A stretch of DNA of 64,000 nt from Hydractinia symbiolongicarpus (Eukaryota; Cnidaria; Hydrozoa; Anthoathecata; Hydractiniidae): positions 5,396,001 through 5,460,000 of the forward strand of contig NC_079880.1 in the NCBI RefSeq assembly GCF_029227915.1, read 5' to 3'. Position 1 is the stretch's first letter. The number at the start of each line of letters is the position of its first letter. The notes under the pieces are model-generated. The model had not been told where the DNA came from. It saw only the letters and a list, made by a program, of their open reading frames with translations, and made no database searches. Shown piece after piece: positions 21,901 to 34,600 of the stretch. A program made the translations under genes and the position numbers.

Positions 21901-24900
21901 GGCGATTAAACTTCTTTCATTAACCGTCTCATCAAAAATGAAAACATTTTTGAAAACTACAAGTCTCATGCGTTTTAGTGGTGAAAAAATAATTTAAAAA
22001 ATCGTTCGGGAAATGAGTTTACTCCTTGGGTACTTTCTTTGTATACTTTTGACTATACGGGCCGAGTCCGGGGTTTACCGGAAATGGCGGGTTTTCGTTT
22101 GCCGGCGATTAAACTTCTTTTATTCAGCGTCTCATCAAAAATGAAAACATTTTTGAAAACTACAAGTCTCATGCGTTTTAGTGGTGAAAAAATAATTTAA
22201 AAAATCGTTCGGGAAATGAGTTTACTCACAGGGTACTTTCTTTGTATACATTCGACTATACGGGCCAAGCCCGGGATTTACGGAAAATCGCGGGTTTTTA
22301 TTTGCCGGCGATTAAACTTCTTTCATTAACCGTCTCATCAAAAATGAAAACATTTTTGAAAACTACAAGTCTCATGCGTTTTAGTGGTGAAAAAATAATT
22401 TAAAAAATCGTTCGGGAAATGAGTTTACTCCTTGGGTACTTTCTTTGTATACTTTTGACTATACGGGCCGAGTCCGGGATTTACGGGAAGTCGCGGGTTT
22501 TCGTTTGCCGGCGATAAAAACTTCTTTTATTCAGCGTCTCATCAAAAATGAAGACATTTCTGAAAACTACAAGTCTCATGCGTTTTAGTGGTGAAAAGAT
22601 AATTTAAAAAATCGTTCGGGAAATGAGTTTACTCACAGGGTACTTTCTTTGTATACATTCGACTATACGGGCAAAGCCCGGGATTTACGGGAAATCGCGG
22701 GTTTCAGTTTGCCGGCGATTAAACTTCTTTCATTAACCGTCTCATCAAAAATGAAAACATTTTTGAAAACTACAAGTCTCATGCGTTTTAGTGGTGAAAA
22801 AATAATTTAAAAAATCGTTCGGGAAATGAGTTTACTCCTTGGGTACTTTCTTTGTATACTTTTGACTATACGGGCCGAGTCCGGGGTTTACCGGAAATGG
22901 CGGGTTTTCGTTTGTCGGCGATTAAACTTCTTTTATTCAGCGTCTCATCAAAAATGAAAACATTTTTGAAAACTACAAGTCTCATGCGTATTAGTGGTGA
23001 AAAGATAATTTAAAAAATCGTTTTGGAAATGAGTTTGCTCACAGGGTACTTTCTTTTTATACATTCGACTATACCGGCCAAGCCCGGGATTTACGGAAAA
23101 TCGCGGGTTTTCGTTTGCCGGCGATTAAACCACTTTCATTAAGCGTCTCATCAAAAATGAAAACATTTCTGAAAACTACAAGTCTCATGCGTTTTAGTGG
23201 TGAAAAAATAATTTAAAAAATCGTTCGGGAAATGAGTTTACTCCCTGGGTACTTTCTTTGTATACTTTTGACTATACGGCCGAGTCCGGGATTTACGGGA
23301 AATCGCGGGTTTTCGTTTGCCGGCGATTAAACTTCTTTTATTCAGCGTCTCATCAAAAATGAAAACATTTTTAAAAACTACAAGTCTCATGGGCTTTAGT
23401 GGTGAAATAATAATTCAAAAAATCGTTTGGGAAATTAGTTTACTCCCTGGGCACTTTCTTTGTATACTTTTGACTATACGGGCCGAGTCCGGGATTTACG
23501 GGAAATCGCAGGTTTTCGTTTGCCGGCGATTAAACTTCTTTTATTCAGCGTCTCATCAAAAATGAAAACATTTTTGAAAACTACAAGTCTCATGCGTTTT
23601 AGTGGTGAAAAAATAAATTAAAAAATCGTTCGAGAATTGAGTTTACTCCCTGGGTACTATCTTTGTATACTTTTGACTATACGGGCCAAGCCCGGGATTT
23701 ACGGGAAATCTCGGGTTTTCGTTTGCCGGCGATTAAACCTCTTTCATTAAGCGTCTCATCAAAAATGAAAACATTTTTGAAAACTAAAAGTCTCATGCGT
23801 TTTAGTGGTGAAAAAATAAATTAAAAAATCGTTCTGGAAATGAGTTTACTCACAGGGTACTTTCTTTGTATACATTCGACTATACGGGCCAAGCCCGGGA
23901 TTTACGGAAAATCGCGGGTTTTCGTTTGCCGGCGATTAAACCTCTTTCATTAAGCGTCTCATCAAAAATGAAAACATTTTTGAAAACTACAAGTCTCATG
24001 CGTTTTAGTGGTGAAAAAAAAATTTAAAAAATCGTTCGGGAAATGAGTTTACTCCCTGGGTACTTTCTTTGTATACATTCAAATATACGGGCCAAGCCCG
24101 GGATTTACGGGAAATCGCGGGATTTCGTTTGCCGGCGATTATACCTCTTTCATTAAGCGTCTCATCAAAAATGAAAACATTTTTGAAAACTACAAGTCTC
24201 ATGCGTTTTAGTGGTGAAAAAAAAATTTAAAAAATCGTTCGGGAAATGAGTTTACTCCCTGGGTACTTTCTTTGTATACATTCGACTATACGGGCCAAGC
24301 CCGGGATTTACAGGAAATCGCGGGATTTCGTTTGCCGGCGATTAAACCTCTTTTATTAAGCGTCTCATCAAAAATGAAAACATTTCTGAAAACTACAAGT
24401 CTCATGCGTTTTAGTGGTGAAAATTAATTTAAAAAATCTATCGGGAAATGAGTTTACTCCCTGGGTACTTTCTTTGTATACTTTTGCCTATACGGGCCGA
24501 GTCCGGGATTTACGGGAAGTCGCGGGTTTTCGTTTGCCGGCAATTAAACTTCTTTTATTCAGCGTCTCATCAAATATGAAAACATTTTTAAAAACTACAA
24601 GTCTCATGGGATTTAGTGGTGAAATAATAATTTGAAAAATCGTTCAGAAATGAGTTTACTCCCTGGGTACTTTCTTTGTATACTTTTGACTATACGGCCG
24701 AGTCCGGGATTTACCGGAAATCGCGGGTTTTCGTTTGCCGGCGATTAAACTTCTTTTATTCAGCGTCTCATCAAAAATGAAAACATTTTTAAAAACTACA
24801 AGTCTCATGGGCTTTAGTGGTGAAATAATAATTCAAAAAATCGTTTGGGAAATTAGTTTACTCCCTGGGCACTTTCTTTGTATACTTTTGACTATACGGG

Positions 24901-25240
24901 CCGAGTCCGGGATTTACGGGAAATCGCAGGTTTTCGTTTGCCGGCGAATAAACTTCTTTTATTCAGCGTCTCATCAAAAATGAAAACATTTTTGAAAACT
25001 ACAAGTCTCATGCGTTTTAGTGGTGAAAAAATAAATTAAAAAATCGTTCGGGAAATGAGTTTACTCCCTGGGTACTGTCTTTGTATACTTTTGACTATAC
25101 GGGCCAAGCCCGGGATTTACGGGAAATCTCGGGTTTTCGTTTGCCGGCGATTAAACCTCTTTCATTAAGCGTCTCATCAAAAATGAAAACATTTTTTAAA
25201 ACTACAAGTCTCATGCGTTTTAGTGGTGAAAAAATAATTT
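18951..25240 (+). repeat. Satellite block 2c, 203-bp monomers, loosely ordered
   Basis: Full-length monomers without the 192-bp form. Order is irregular, with a local 1418-bp (7-monomer) repeat: the pair marked by ACGGCCGAGTCC followed by GGAAATTAGTTTACTCC occurs at about 23276-23440 and again at 24694-24858. Common variants here are CATGGGCTTTAG and GGGAAGTCGCGGG. No gene. Confidence 0.9.
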
Positions 25241-27268
25241 AAAAAATCGTTCGGGAAATGAGTTTACTCCCTGGGTACTTTCTTTGTATACTTTTGACTA
25301 TACGGGCCGAGTACGGGATTTACGGGAAGTCGCGGGTTTTCGTTTGCCGGCGATTAAACTTCTTTTATTCAGCGTCTCATCAAAAATGAAAATATTTTTA
25401 AATACTACAAGTCTCATGGGCTTTAGTGGTGAAATAATAATTTAAAAAATCGTTCGGGAAATGAGTTTACACCCTGGGTACTTTCTTTATATACTTTTGA
25501 CTATACGGGCCGAGTCCGGGATTTACGGGAAATCGCAGGTTTTCGTTTGCCAGCGATTAAACTTCTTTTATTCAGCGTCTCATCAAAAATGAAAATATTT
25601 TTGAAAACTACAAGTCTCATGCGTTTTAGTGGTGAAAAAATAATTTAGAAAATCGTTCGGGAAATGAGTTTACTCCCTGGGTACTTTCTTTGTATACTTT
25701 TGACTATGCGGGCCGAGTCCGGGGTTTACGGGAAATGGCGGGTTTTCGTTTGCCGGCGATTAAACCACTTTCATTAAGCGTCTCATCAAAAATGAAAACA
25801 TTTCTGAAAACTACAAGTCTCATGCGTTTTAGTGGTGAAAAAATAATTTAAAAATTTGTTCGGGAAATGAGTTTACTCACTGGGTACTTTCCTTGTATAC
25901 TTTTGACTATACGGGCCGAGTCCGAGATTTACGGGAAATCGCGGGTTTTCGTTTGCCGGCGATTAAACTTCTTTTATTCAGCGTCTCATCAAAAATGAAA
26001 ACATTTTTAAAAACTACAAGTCTCATGGGCTTTAGTGGTGAAATAATAATTTATATAATCGTTTGGGAAATGAGTTTACTCCCTGGGTACTTTCTTTGTA
26101 TACTTTTGACTATACGGGCCGAGTCCGGGATTTACGGGAAATCGCAGGTTTTCGTTTGCCGGCGATTAAACTTCTTTTATTCAGCGTCTCATCAAAAATG
26201 AAAACATTTTTGAAAACTGCAAGTCTCATGCGTTTTAGTGGTGAAAAAATAATTTCAAAATCGTTCGGGAAATGAGTTTACTCCCTGGGTACTTTCTTTG
26301 TATACTTTTGACTATACGGGCCGAGTCCGGGATTTACGGGAAGTCGCGGGTTTTCGTTTGCCGGCGATTAAACTTCTTTTATTCAGCGTCTCATCAAAAA
26401 TGAAAATATTTTTAAATGCTACAAGTCTCATGGGCTTTAGTGGTGAAATAATAATTTAAAAAATCGTTCGGGAAATGAGTTTACACCCTGGGTACTTTCT
26501 TTATATACTTTTGACTATACGGGCCGAGTCCGGGATTTACGGGAAATCGCAGGTTTTCGTTTGCCAGCGAATAAACTTCTTTTATTCAGCGTCTCATCAA
26601 AAATAAAAACATTTTTGAAAACTACAAGTCTCATGCGTTTTAGTGGTGAAAAAATAATTTAAAAAATCGTTCGGGAAATGAGTTTACTCCCTGGGTACAT
26701 TCTTTGTATACTTTTGACTATGCGGGCCGAGTCCGGGGTTTACGGGAAATGGCGGGTTTTCGTTTGCCGGCGATTAAACCACTTTCATTAAGCGTCTCAT
26801 CAAAAATGAAAACATTTCTGAAAACTACAAGTCTCATGCGTTTTAGTGGTGAAAAAATAATTTAAAAATTTGTTCGGGAAATGAGTTTACTCACTGGGTA
26901 CTTTCCTTGTATACTTTTGACTATACGGGCCGAGTCCGGGATTTACGGGAAATCGCGGGTTTTCGTTTGCCGGCGATTAAACTTCTTTTATTCAGCGTCT
27001 CATCAAAAATGAAAACATTTTTAAAAACTACAAGTCTCATGGGCTTTAGTGGTGAAATAATAATTTATATAATCATTTGGGAAATGAGTTTACTCCCTGG
27101 GTACTTTCTTTGTATACTTTCGACTATACGGGCCGAGTCCGGGATTTACGGGAAATCGCAGGTTTTCGTTTGCCGGCGATTAAACTTCTTTTATTCAGCG
27201 TCTCATCAAAAATGAAAACATTTTTGAAAACTGCAAGTCTCGCGCGTTTTAGTGGTGAAAAAAATAAT
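25241..27268 (+). repeat. 1014-bp 5-monomer unit, two tandem copies
   Basis: 25241-26254 and 26255-27268 match at a constant offset of 1014 bp. Shared private variants include AATATTTTTAAAT about 140 bp into each, TTTATATACTTTTG, TTTGCCAGCGA, AAAATTTGTTCGGG and ATTTATATAATC. A few differences are visible (TACTACAAG versus TGCTACAAG; CATTAAAC-type versus AATAAAC-type sites), so the duplication is recent but not perfect. Confidence 0.85.
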
Positions 27269-28299
27269 TTAAAAAATCGTTCGAGAAATGAGTTTACACC
27301 CTGGGTACTTTCTTTGTATACTTTTGACTATACGGGCCGAGTCCGGGATTTACGGGAAATCGCAGGTTTTCGTTTGCCGGCGATTAAACCACTTTCATTA
27401 AGCGTCTCATCAAAAATGAAAAGATTTCTGAAAACTACAAGTCTCATGCGTTTTAGTGGTGTAAAAATAATTTAAAAAATCGTTCGGGAAATGAGTTTAC
27501 TCCCTGGGTACTATCTTTGTATACTTTTGACTATACGGGCCAAGCCCGAGATTTACGGGAAATCGCGGGTTTTCGTTTGCCGGCGATTAAACTTCTTTTA
27601 TTCAGCGTCTCATCAGAAATGAAAACATTTTTGAAAACTACAAGTATCATGCGATTTAGTGGTGAAAAAGTAATTTAAAAAATCGTTCGGGAAATGAGTT
27701 TACTTCCTGGGTACTTTCTTTGTATACATTCGACTATACGGGCCAAGCCCGGGACTTACGGGAAATCGCGGGATTTCGTTTGCCGACGATTAAACCTCTT
27801 TTATTAAGCGTCTCATCAAAAATAAAAACATTTCTGAAAACTACATGTCTCATGCGTTTTAGTGGTGAAAAAATAATTTAAAAAATCGTTCGGAAAATGA
27901 GTTTACTCCCTGGGTACTTTCTTTGTATACTTTTGACTATACGGCCAAGTCCGGGATTTACGGGAAATCGCGGGTTTTCGTTTGCAGGCGATTAAACTTC
28001 TTTTATTCAGCGTCTCATCAAAAATGAAAACATTTTTAAAAACTACAAGTCTCATGGGCTTTAGTGGTGAAATAATAATTCAAAAAATCGTTTGGGAAAT
28101 TAGTTTACTCCCTGGGCACTTTCTTTGTATACTTTTGACTATACGGGCCGAGTCCGGGATTTACGGGAAATCGCAGGTTTTCGTTTGCCGGCGGTTAAAC
28201 TTCTTTTATTCAGCGTCTCATCAAAAATGAAAACATTTTTGAAAACTACAAGTCTCATGCGTTTTAGTGGTGAAAAAATAAATTAAAAAATCGTTCGGG
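27269..28299 (+). repeat. Satellite block 2d, 203-bp monomers
   Basis: Continuous 203-bp monomers linking the 1014-bp and 1218-bp duplications. It holds the third copy (attag marker at 28099) of the diagnostic pair ACGGCC-AGTCC plus GGAAATTAGTTTACTCC. No gene and no foreign sequence. Confidence 0.88.
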
Positions 28300-30540
28300 A
28301 AATGAGTTTACTCCCTGGGTACTGTCTTTGTATACTTTTGACTATACGGGCCAAGCCCGGGATTTACGTGAAATCTCGGGTTTTCGTTTGCCGGCGATTA
28401 AACCTCTTTCATTAAGCGTCTCATCAAAAATGAAAACATTTTTGAAAACTACAAGTCTCATGCGTTTTAGTGGTGAAAAAATAAATTAAAAAATCGTTCT
28501 GGAAATGAGTTTACTCACAGGGTACTTTCTTTGTATACATTCGACTATACGGGCCAAGCTCGGGATTTACGGGAAATCGCGGGTTTTCGTTTGCCGGCGA
28601 TTAAACCTCTTTCATTAAGCGTCTCATCAAAAATGAAAACATTTTTGAAAACTACAAGTCTCATGCGTTTTAGTGGTGAAAAAAAAATTTAAAAAATCGT
28701 TCGGGAAATGAGTTTACTCCCTGGGTACTTTCTTTGTATACATTCGACTATACGGGCCAAGCCCGGGATTTACGGGAAATCGCGGGATTTAGTTTGCCGG
28801 CGATTAAACCTCTTTTATTAAGCGTCTCATCAAAAATGAAAACATTTTTGAAAACTGCAAGTCTCATGCGTTTTAGTGGTGCAAAGATAATTGAAAAAAT
28901 CGTTTTGGAAATAAGTTTACTCACAGGGTACTTTCTTTGTATACATTCGACTATACGGGCAAAGCCCTGGATTTACGGGAAATCGCGGGTTTTCGTTTGC
29001 CGGCGATTAAACAACTTTCATTAAGCGTCTCAACAAAAATGAAAACATTTTTAAAAGCTACAAGTCTCATGCGTTTTAGTGGTGAAATAATAATTTATAT
29101 AATCGTTTGGGAAATGAGTTTACTCCCTGGGTACTTTCTTTGTATACTTTTGACTATGCGGGCCGAGTCCGGGATTTACAGGAAATCGCAGGTTTTCGTT
29201 TGCCAGCGATTAAACTTCTTTTATTCAGCGTCTCATCAAAAATGAAAACATTTTTGAAAACTACAAGTCTCATGCGTTTTAGTGGTGAAATAATAATTTA
29301 TATAATCGTTTGGGAAATGAGTTTACACCCTGGGTACTTTCTTTGTATACTTTTGACTATACGGGCTGAGTCCGGGATTTACGGGAAGTCGCGGGTTTTC
29401 GTTTGCCGGCAATTAAACTTCTTTTATTCAGCGTCTCATCAAAAATGAAAACATTTTTAAAAACTACAAGTCTCATGGGCTTTAGTGGTGAAATAATAAT
29501 TTAAAAAATCGTTCGGGAAATGAGTTTACTCCCTGGGTACTATCTTTGTATACTTTTGACTATACGGGCCAAGCCCGGGATTTACGGGAAATCTCGGGTT
29601 TTTGTTTGCCGGCGATTAAACCTCTTTCATTAAGCGTCTCATCAAAAATGAAAACATTTTTGAAAACTACAAGTCTCATGCGTTTTAGTGGTGAAAAAAT
29701 AAATTAAAAAATCGTTCTGGAAATGAGTTTACTCACAGGGTACTTTCTTTGTATACATTCGACTATACGGGCCAAGCTCGGGATTTACGGGAAATCGCAG
29801 GTTTTCGTTTGCCGGCGATTAAACCTCTTTCATTAAGCGTCTCATCAAAAATGAAAACATTTTTGAAAACTACAAGTCTCATGCGTTTTAGTGGTGAAAA
29901 AAAAATTTAAAAAATCGTTCGGGAAATGAGTTTACTCCCTGGGTACTTTCTTTGTATACATTCGACTATACGGGCCAAGCCCGGGATTTACGGGAAATCG
30001 CGGGATTTAGTTTGCCGGCGATTAAACCTCTTTTATTAAGCGTCTCATCAAAAATGAAAACATTTTTGAAAACTGCAAGTCTCATGCGTTTTAGTGGTGC
30101 AAAAATAATTGAAAAAATCGTTTTGGAAATAAGTTTACTCACAGGGTACTTTCTTTGTATACATTCGACTATACGGGCAAAGCCCGGGATTTACGGGAAA
30201 TCGCGGGTTTTCGTTTGCCGGCGATTAAACAACTTTCATTAAGCGTCTCAACAAAAATGAAAACATTTTTAAAAGCTACAAGTCTCATGCGTTTTAGTGG
30301 TGAAATAATAATTTATATAATCGTTTGGGAAATGAGTTTACTCCCTGGGTACTTTCTTTGTATACTTTTGACTATGCGGGCCGAGTCCGGGATTTACGGG
30401 AAATCGCAGGTTTTCGTTTGCCAGCGATTAAACTTCTTTTATTCAGCGTCTCATCAAAAATGAAAACATTTTTGAAAACTACAAGTCTCATGCGTTTTAG
30501 TGGTGAAATAATAATTTATATAATCGTTTGGGAAATGAGT
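28300..30540 (+). repeat. 1218-bp 6-monomer duplication
   Basis: About 28300-29320 recurs at 29518-30540 with an offset of 1218 bp (6 x 203). Shared private variants are GGGCCAAGCTCGGG (28553 and 29771), GGGATTTAGTTTGCC, GTGGTGCAAA, CTCAACAAAAATG and TTAAAAGCTACAAG. Single-base differences are visible (GCAAAGCCCTGG versus GCAAAGCCCGGG). Confidence 0.82.
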
Positions 30541-30887
30541 TTACTCCCTGGGTACTTTCTTTGTATACTTTTGACTATGCGGGCCGAGTCCGGGGTTTAC
30601 GGGAAATGGCAGGTTTTCGTTTGCCGGCGATTAAACCACTTTCATTAAGCGTCTCATCAAAAATGAAAACATTTCTGAAAACTACAAGTCTCATGCGTTT
30701 TAGTCGTGAAAAAATAATTTAAAAATTTGTTTGGGAAATGAGTTTACTCACTGGGTACTTTCCTTGTATACTTTTGACTATACGGGCCGAGTCCGGGATT
30801 TACGGGAAATCGCGGGTTTTCGTTTGCCTGCGATTAAACTTCTTTTATTCAGCGTCTCATCAAAAATGAAAACATTTTTAAAAACTA

Positions 30888-31697
30888 CAAGTCTCATGGG
30901 CTTTAGTGGTGAAATAATAATTTATATAATCGTTTGGGAAATGAGTTTACTGCCTGCGTACTTTCTTTGTATACTTTTGACTATACGGCCGAGTCCGGGA
31001 TTTACGGGAAATCGCGGGTTTTCGTTTGCCGGCGATTAAACTTCTTTTATTCAGCGTCTCATCAAAAATGAAAACATTTTTAAAAACTACAAGTCTCATG
31101 GGCTTTAGTGGTGAAATAATAATTCAAAAAATCGTTTGGGAAATTAGTTTACTCCCTGGGCACTTTCTTTGTATACTTTTGACTATACGGGCCGAGTCCG
31201 GGATTTACGGGAAATCGCAGGTTTTCGTTTGCCGGCGATTAAACTTCTTTTATTCAGCGTCTCATCAAAAATGAAAACATTTTTGAAAACTACAAGTCTC
31301 ATGGGCTTTAGTGGTGAAATAATAATTTATATAATCGTTTGGGAAATGAGTTTACTGCCTGCGTACTTTCTTTGTATACTTTTGACTATACGGCCGAGTC
31401 CGGGATTTACGGGAAATCGCGGGTTTTCGTTTGCCGGCGATTAAACTTCTTTTATTCAGCGTCTCATCAAAAATGAAAACATTTTTAAAAACTACAAGTC
31501 TCATGGGCTTTAGTGGTGAAATAATAATTCAAAAAATCGTTTGGGAAATTAGTTTACTCCCTGGGCACTTTCTTTGTATACTTTTGACTATACGGGCCGA
31601 GTCCGGGATTTACGGGAAATCGCAGGTTTTCGTTTGCCGGCGATTAAACTTCTTTTATTCAGCGTCTCATCAAAAATGAAAACATTTTTGAAAACTA
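30888..31697 (+). repeat. 405-bp dimer, two tandem copies
   Basis: The variant TGCCTGCGTACTTTC occurs at 30951 and 31356, and GGAAATTAGTTTACTCC at 31143 and 31548, each pair 405 bp apart. The unit is two monomers, one missing a G in CTATACGGCC. This is the smallest unambiguous HOR duplication in the window. Confidence 0.85.
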
Positions 31698-34600
31698 CAA
31701 GTCTCATGCGTTTTAGTGGTGAAAAAATAAATTAAAAAATCGTTCGGGAAATGAGTTTACTCCCTGGGTACTGTCTTTGTATACTTTTGACTATACGGGC
31801 CAAGCCCGGGATTTACGGGAAATCTCGGGTTTTCGTTTGCCGGCGATTAAACCTCTTTCATTAAGCGTCTCATCAAAAATGAAAACATTTTTGAAAACTA
31901 CAAGTCTCATGCGTTTTAGTGGTGAAAAAATAAATTAAAAAATCGTTCTGGAAATGAGTTTACTCACAGGGTACTTTCTTTGTATACATTCGACTATACG
32001 GGCCAAGCCCGGGATTTACGGGAAATCGCGGGATTTAGTTTGCCGGCGATTAAACCTCTTTTATTAAGCGTCTCATCAAAAATGAAAACATTTTTGAAAA
32101 CTGCAAGTCTCATGCGTTTTAGTGGTGCAAAGATAATTGAAAAAAATCGTTTTGGAAATAAGTTTACTCACAGGGTACTTTCTTTGTATACATTCGACTA
32201 TACGGGCCAAGCCCGGGATTTACGGGAAATCGCGGGTTTTCGTTTGCCGGCGATTAAACAACTTTCATTAAGCGTCTCATCAAAAATGAAAACATTTCTG
32301 AAAACTACAAGTCTCATGCGTTTTAGTGGTGAAAATTAATTTAAAAAATCTATCGGGAGATGAGTTTACTCCCTGGGTACTTTCTTTGTATACTTTTGCC
32401 TATACGGGCCGAGTCCGGGATTTACGGGAAGACGCGGGTTTTCGTTTGCCGGCAATTAAACTTCTTTTATTCAGCGTCTCATCAAATATGAAAACATTTT
32501 TATAAACTACAAGTCTCATAGGATTTAGTGGTGAAATAATAATTTAAAAAATCGTTCAGAAATAAGTTTACACCCGGGGTACTTTCTTTGTATACTTTTG
32601 ATTATACGGGCCGAGTCCGGGATTTACGGGAAATCGCAGGTTTTCGTTTGCCGGCGATTAAACTTCTTTTATTCAGCGTCTCATCAAAAATGAAAACATT
32701 TTTTAAAACTACAAGTCTCATGCGTTTTAGTGGTGAAAAAATAATTTAAAAAATCGTTCGGGAAATGAGTTTACTCCCTGGGTACTTTCTTTGTATACTT
32801 TTGACTATACGGGCCGAGTCCGGGATTTACGGGAAGTCGCGGGTTTTCGTTTGCCCGCGATTAAACTTCTTTTATTCAGCGTCTCATCAAAAATGAAAAT
32901 ATTTTTAAATACTACAAGTCTCATGGGCTTTAGTGGTGAAATAATAATTTAAAAAATCGTTCGGGAAATGAGTTTACACCCTGGGTACTTTCTTTATATA
33001 CTTTTGACAATACGGGCCGAGTCCGGGATTTACGGGAAATCGCAGGTTTTCGTTTGCCAGCGATTAAACTTCTTTTATTCAGCGTCTCATCAAAAATGAA
33101 AACATTTTTGAAAACTACAAGTCTCATGCGTTTTAGTCGTGAAAAAATAATTTAAAAATTTGTTCGGAAAATGAGTTTACTCACTGGGTACTTTCCTTGT
33201 ATACTTTTGACTATACGGGCCGAGTCCGGGATTTACGGGAAATCGCAGGTTTTCGTTTGCCGGCGATTAAACTTCTTTTATTCAGCGTCTCATCAAAAAT
33301 AAAAACATTTTTGAAAACTACAAGTCTCATGCGTTTTAGTGGTGTGAAAATAATTTAAAAAATCGTTCGGGAAATGAGTTTACTCCCTGGGTACTATCTC
33401 TGTATACTTTTGACTATACGGGCCAAGCCTGGGATTTACGGGAAATCGCGGGTTTTCGTTTGCCGGCGATTAAACTTCTTTTATTCAGCGTCTCATCAGA
33501 AATGAAAACATTTTTGAAAACTACAAGTATCATGCGTTTTAGTGGTGAAAAAGTAATTTAAAAAATCGTTCGGGAAATGAGTTTACTTCCTGGGTACTTT
33601 CTTTGTATACTTTCGACTATACGGGCCAAGCCCGGGATTTACGGGAAATCGCGGGATTTCGTTTGCCGGCGATTAAATCTCTTTTATTAAGCGTCTCATC
33701 AAAAATGAAAACATTTTTAAAAACTACAAGTCTCGTGGGCTTTAGTGGTGAAGTAATAATTTAAAAAATCGTTCGGGAAATGAGTTTACACCCCGGGTAC
33801 TTTCTTTGTATACTTTTGACTATACGGGCCGAGTCCGGGATTTACGGGAAATCGCAGGTTTTCGTTTGCCGGCGATTAAACTTCTTTTATTCAGCGTCTC
33901 ATCAAAAATGAAAACATTTTTGAAAACTACAACTCTCATGCGTTTTAGTGGTGAAAAAATAATTTAAAAAATCGTTCGGGAAATGAGTTTACTTCCTGGG
34001 TACTTTCTTTGTATACTTTTGACTATACGGGCTGAGTCCGGGATTTACAGGAAGTCACGGGTTTTTGTTTGCCGGCGATTAAACTTCTTTTATTCAGCGT
34101 CTCATCAAAAATGAAAGTATTTTTAAATACTACAAGTCTCATGGGCTTTAGTGGTGAAATAATAATTTAAAAAATCGTTCGGGAAATGAGTTTACACCCC
34201 GGGTACTTTCTTTGTATACTTTTGACTATACGGGCAGAGTCCGGGATTTACAGGAAGTCGCGGGTTTTTGTTTGCCGGCGATTAAACTTCTTTTATTCAG
34301 CGTCTCATCAAAAATGAAAGTATTTTTAAATACTACAAGTCTCATGGGCTTTAGTGGTGAAATAATAATTTAAAAAATCGTTTGGGAAATGAGTTTACAC
34401 CTTGGGTACTTTCTTTGTATACTTTTGACTATGCGGGCCGAGTCCGGGGTTTACGGAAAATGGCGGGTTTTCGTTTGCCGACGATTAAACTTCTTTTATT
34501 TAGCGTCTCATCAAAATGAAAACATTTTTGAAAGCTACAAGTCTCAAGCGTTTTAGTGGTGAAAAGATAATTTAAAAAATCGTTCGGGAAATGAGTTTAC

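Noticed and set aside
32930-33127. Recurring - strand open frame of 65 codons starting ATG
   Set aside because: It is the reverse strand of the same monomer and overlaps the + strand frame almost completely. Only a minority of the roughly 300 monomers keep it, as expected for a low-stop repeat unit without coding selection.
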